Source: Pocillopora verrucosa
Lineage: Eukaryota; Cnidaria; Anthozoa; Scleractinia; Pocilloporidae
Assembly (NCBI RefSeq): GCF_036669915.1
Contig: NC_089324.1
Span: 3,871,244 to 3,935,243 of the forward strand
Direction: 5' to 3'
Length of the DNA stretch: 64,000 nt
Shown: positions 62,485 to 64,000 of the stretch, one piece after another
Position numbering within the stretch: the first letter of the stretch is position 1
Layout of the letters: each line of letters begins with the position of its first letter
Notes under the pieces: generated by a model
Told to the model about the DNA's origin: nothing
Databases searched by the model: none
Seen by the model: the letters and a program-made list of their open reading frames with translations, nothing else
Made by a program: the position numbers and the translations under genes

Positions 62485-62934
62485 GGGAAGCCAGTGATTA
62501 AAGCCAGCAGCAGAGTAAAGTGATAGGAATTAAATGTTTACAAAGAATGAATCTTGCAAAATGGCAAAATTAAGGAGTTCTATTTAATTTATGCAAGTAG
62601 TTTCAATGAGAAGGATAGCTGATTCATGTAAAAATTTCACTTGCATCACAGGCTGATGGCACTGTCTGGTATAGGATTATTGACTGTTCAGAGACATTTG
62701 TGCAATACAAACCATTTCATAGCATCACACATGCAATAGCCTTTTGGCCTTCCTATTGCCCTTATTTGTTATGGCTTTGGCTATATAAGTATACAGCTGT
62801 ACAAATAATTAAGATGTTTCCAGCATAGTTAGGGTTAATAAAAATATTGATTAATCTAGTAAGTGTCACAAAGTGATGTATAACTAATGACAGGGCTAAA
62901 AATAACAGCCGGCTACCTGTGGAAGCCGGAACTT

Positions 62935-63095
62935 TTAGCACACCGTAAGTACTAAAACATGGAACGACCTAAAACCATCTAAAACCACCTAGGTGGTTGT
63001 AGGTGGTTGTTGAAATTTTTGAGGTGGTTGTAGATGGTTGTAGGTGGTTGTAGGTGGTTTTAGATAGTTCCATGTTTTAGTGCTTACGTTTAGCA
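62935..63095. repeat. inverted repeat with TAGGTGGTTG minisatellite centre
   Basis: The left arm (CGTAAGTACTAAAACATGGA...) is the reverse complement of the right arm (...TCCATGTTTTAGTGCTTACG). Between them TAGGTGGTTG-type words occur several times. A second GC-rich dyad region with CAGTCGGCCAAC words follows at 63261-63345. Confidence 0.75.
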
Positions 63096-63340
63096 CACTT
63101 GTCAGCGATTTTTCACCGAAGAACTAGAATTCTATAGAAAATATTATGCTTATTGATCGTCCAACTGAAGTAAAAGTCGCAGCCATGTTATGGTGAACAT
63201 TTCATATCAGGCAATAAAGCAACTCAGAAATGTTTGTAATTGTGAAGAACAGCTCCCCACATCCACAGTCGGCCAACAGTAAGCCGACTGTTGAAGATCT
63301 GTCAGCCGACAGTCGGCCAACCATCGCCCAGCTGTGGGCC

Positions 63341-63900
63341 CAGTTCTTTTCACCGAAAAAGATGGAAAACTCAATTTCTTATTCATGTACAGTAACATGA
63401 AGTGTAACTTAAACTCCGGTATTTCTCGAATTTACAGTAAAAGTAAAATAGCGGACAAAAAGCTCTCCAAAACAAATTTGTTTGATGATCGAGATTCTAA
63501 ACCAGAGAAAACGGAGAGTCCTCTTAACTTTCTCTGTAAGTAAGAATAATTTAAGGGATGAAATTTAGGTCATTATTTATTTATTTTTCGTAACTGAGGT
63601 CAGGTCAAAATTAAACCTTGGAAACAATGATTTCAATCAAGATTCATAAAATTATTTTGCAGCGCGCACTGGTATTACAACTGACGTTAAAGATGCAACA
63701 ACAACCTTGCAGCCAGTAGCAGGTAATTTAGTGTTAACAACTGAGTTGTGAATATAAATTGGCCACTGTGAAGGGTAAAAATTCTGCTCTGATAAAGGGC
63801 TAACACTCGAAACGTCAGCTTTTCTAGCCTTTACAGTGGCCAATTTACGTTCTCAACTCAGTTGTTAACACTAAATTACCTGCTATACTCTCCTACTGAT

Positions 63901-63931
<31 letters not shown>

Positions 63932-64000
63932 ACTTTATTCACTTGCAGCCGATACATTGATGTCTAAGGGCTCCAGGAGTTTTATTCTTCTTTCAGTTGC
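63341..64000 (+). pseudogene. truncated genomic duplicate of TPGS1 (promoter, exon 1, intron 1, part of exon 2, intron-4 piece)
   Basis: 63341-63715 matches 36490-36850 with intron 1 retained, so the copy is DNA-based. The start codon is ATA instead of ATG (63451-63453), and the following 29 codons are otherwise nearly unchanged. Exon 2 breaks off after about 50 nt and jumps to sequence equal to 38490 onward in TPGS1 intron 4 (AACAACCTTGCAGC, then GTCTAAGGGCTCCAGGAG), deleting about 1.6 kb. A foldback element (63719-63945) is inserted at this point. The duplicate continues beyond the window, so later exons may lie outside. Confidence 0.85.
63719..63945. mobile_element. second foldback/hammerhead-like insertion with 9-bp target duplication
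   Basis: Same order as the 20318 element: AGCAGGTAATTTAGTGTTAA, inverted arms, then ATACTCTCCTACTGATGCAG, TTTAGAAACTTACCCAC and TTTATTCA. CTTGCAGCC occurs at about 63703-63711 before it and again directly after it, a 9-bp duplication of TPGS1-derived sequence. The ribozyme-like core is mutated (CTGATAA instead of CTGANGA). Confidence 0.75.

Overview
The window is nuclear DNA from an animal, most likely an anthozoan cnidarian and probably a stony coral. The reasons are AT-rich sequence, many short exons with GT-AG introns, metazoan-only genes (SOCS box protein, LIN52, AAMP, a TRIM-NHL remnant), a very large intronless TPR-CHAT gene, and dense short TTAA-flanked repeats. The species assignment is inference. 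All exon boundaries below were read by eye from splice sites, phase continuity and protein-family similarity. No search was run.

Layout: 0.3-2.9 kb (-) ODF3/CIMAP1A sperm axoneme protein, 4 exons. 5.8-8.45 kb (-) LIN52 of the DREAM/MuvB complex, 6 exons. 8.74-19.74 kb (+) ALDH6A1, mitochondrial methylmalonate-semialdehyde dehydrogenase, 18 exons, head-to-head with LIN52. 21.8-25.3 kb (+) SOCS4/5-type SH2-SOCS-box protein, 2 exons. 27.4-28.1 kb (+) a 60-residue single-pass membrane protein, 2 exons. 28.6-36.4 kb (-) AAMP, a WD40 protein, 11 exons. 36.6-41.55 kb (+) TPGS1, tubulin polyglutamylase complex subunit, 10 exons, head-to-head with AAMP. 44.8-46.76 kb (-) a TRIM-NHL pseudogene joined to a CHAT fragment. 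50.4-56.2 kb (+) an intact 1850-residue TPR-CHAT protein with a string of exact 40-residue TPR units. 57.1-58.6 kb (-) a cytochrome P450 pseudogene. 59.3-61 kb (-) SETD2-like SET-domain remnants. 62.2 kb (+) a HIRAN-like fragment. 63.4-64 kb (+) a truncated TPGS1 duplicate that runs off the window.

The first 42 kb are conserved housekeeping and ciliary genes in two tight divergent pairs (LIN52/ALDH6A1 and AAMP/TPGS1). The last 20 kb are accessory: an intact candidate immune-type protease surrounded by gene debris, including inverted remains of a second TPR-CHAT gene. Introns and spacers are packed with three related families of about 200 bp elements that carry TTAA duplications and CCCTTTAAC termini (piggyBac-like MITEs). 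Some are nested in each other. Also present are a foldback element with a hammerhead-ribozyme-like core and 9-13 bp target duplications, tRNA-derived SINE-like units and several palindromes.
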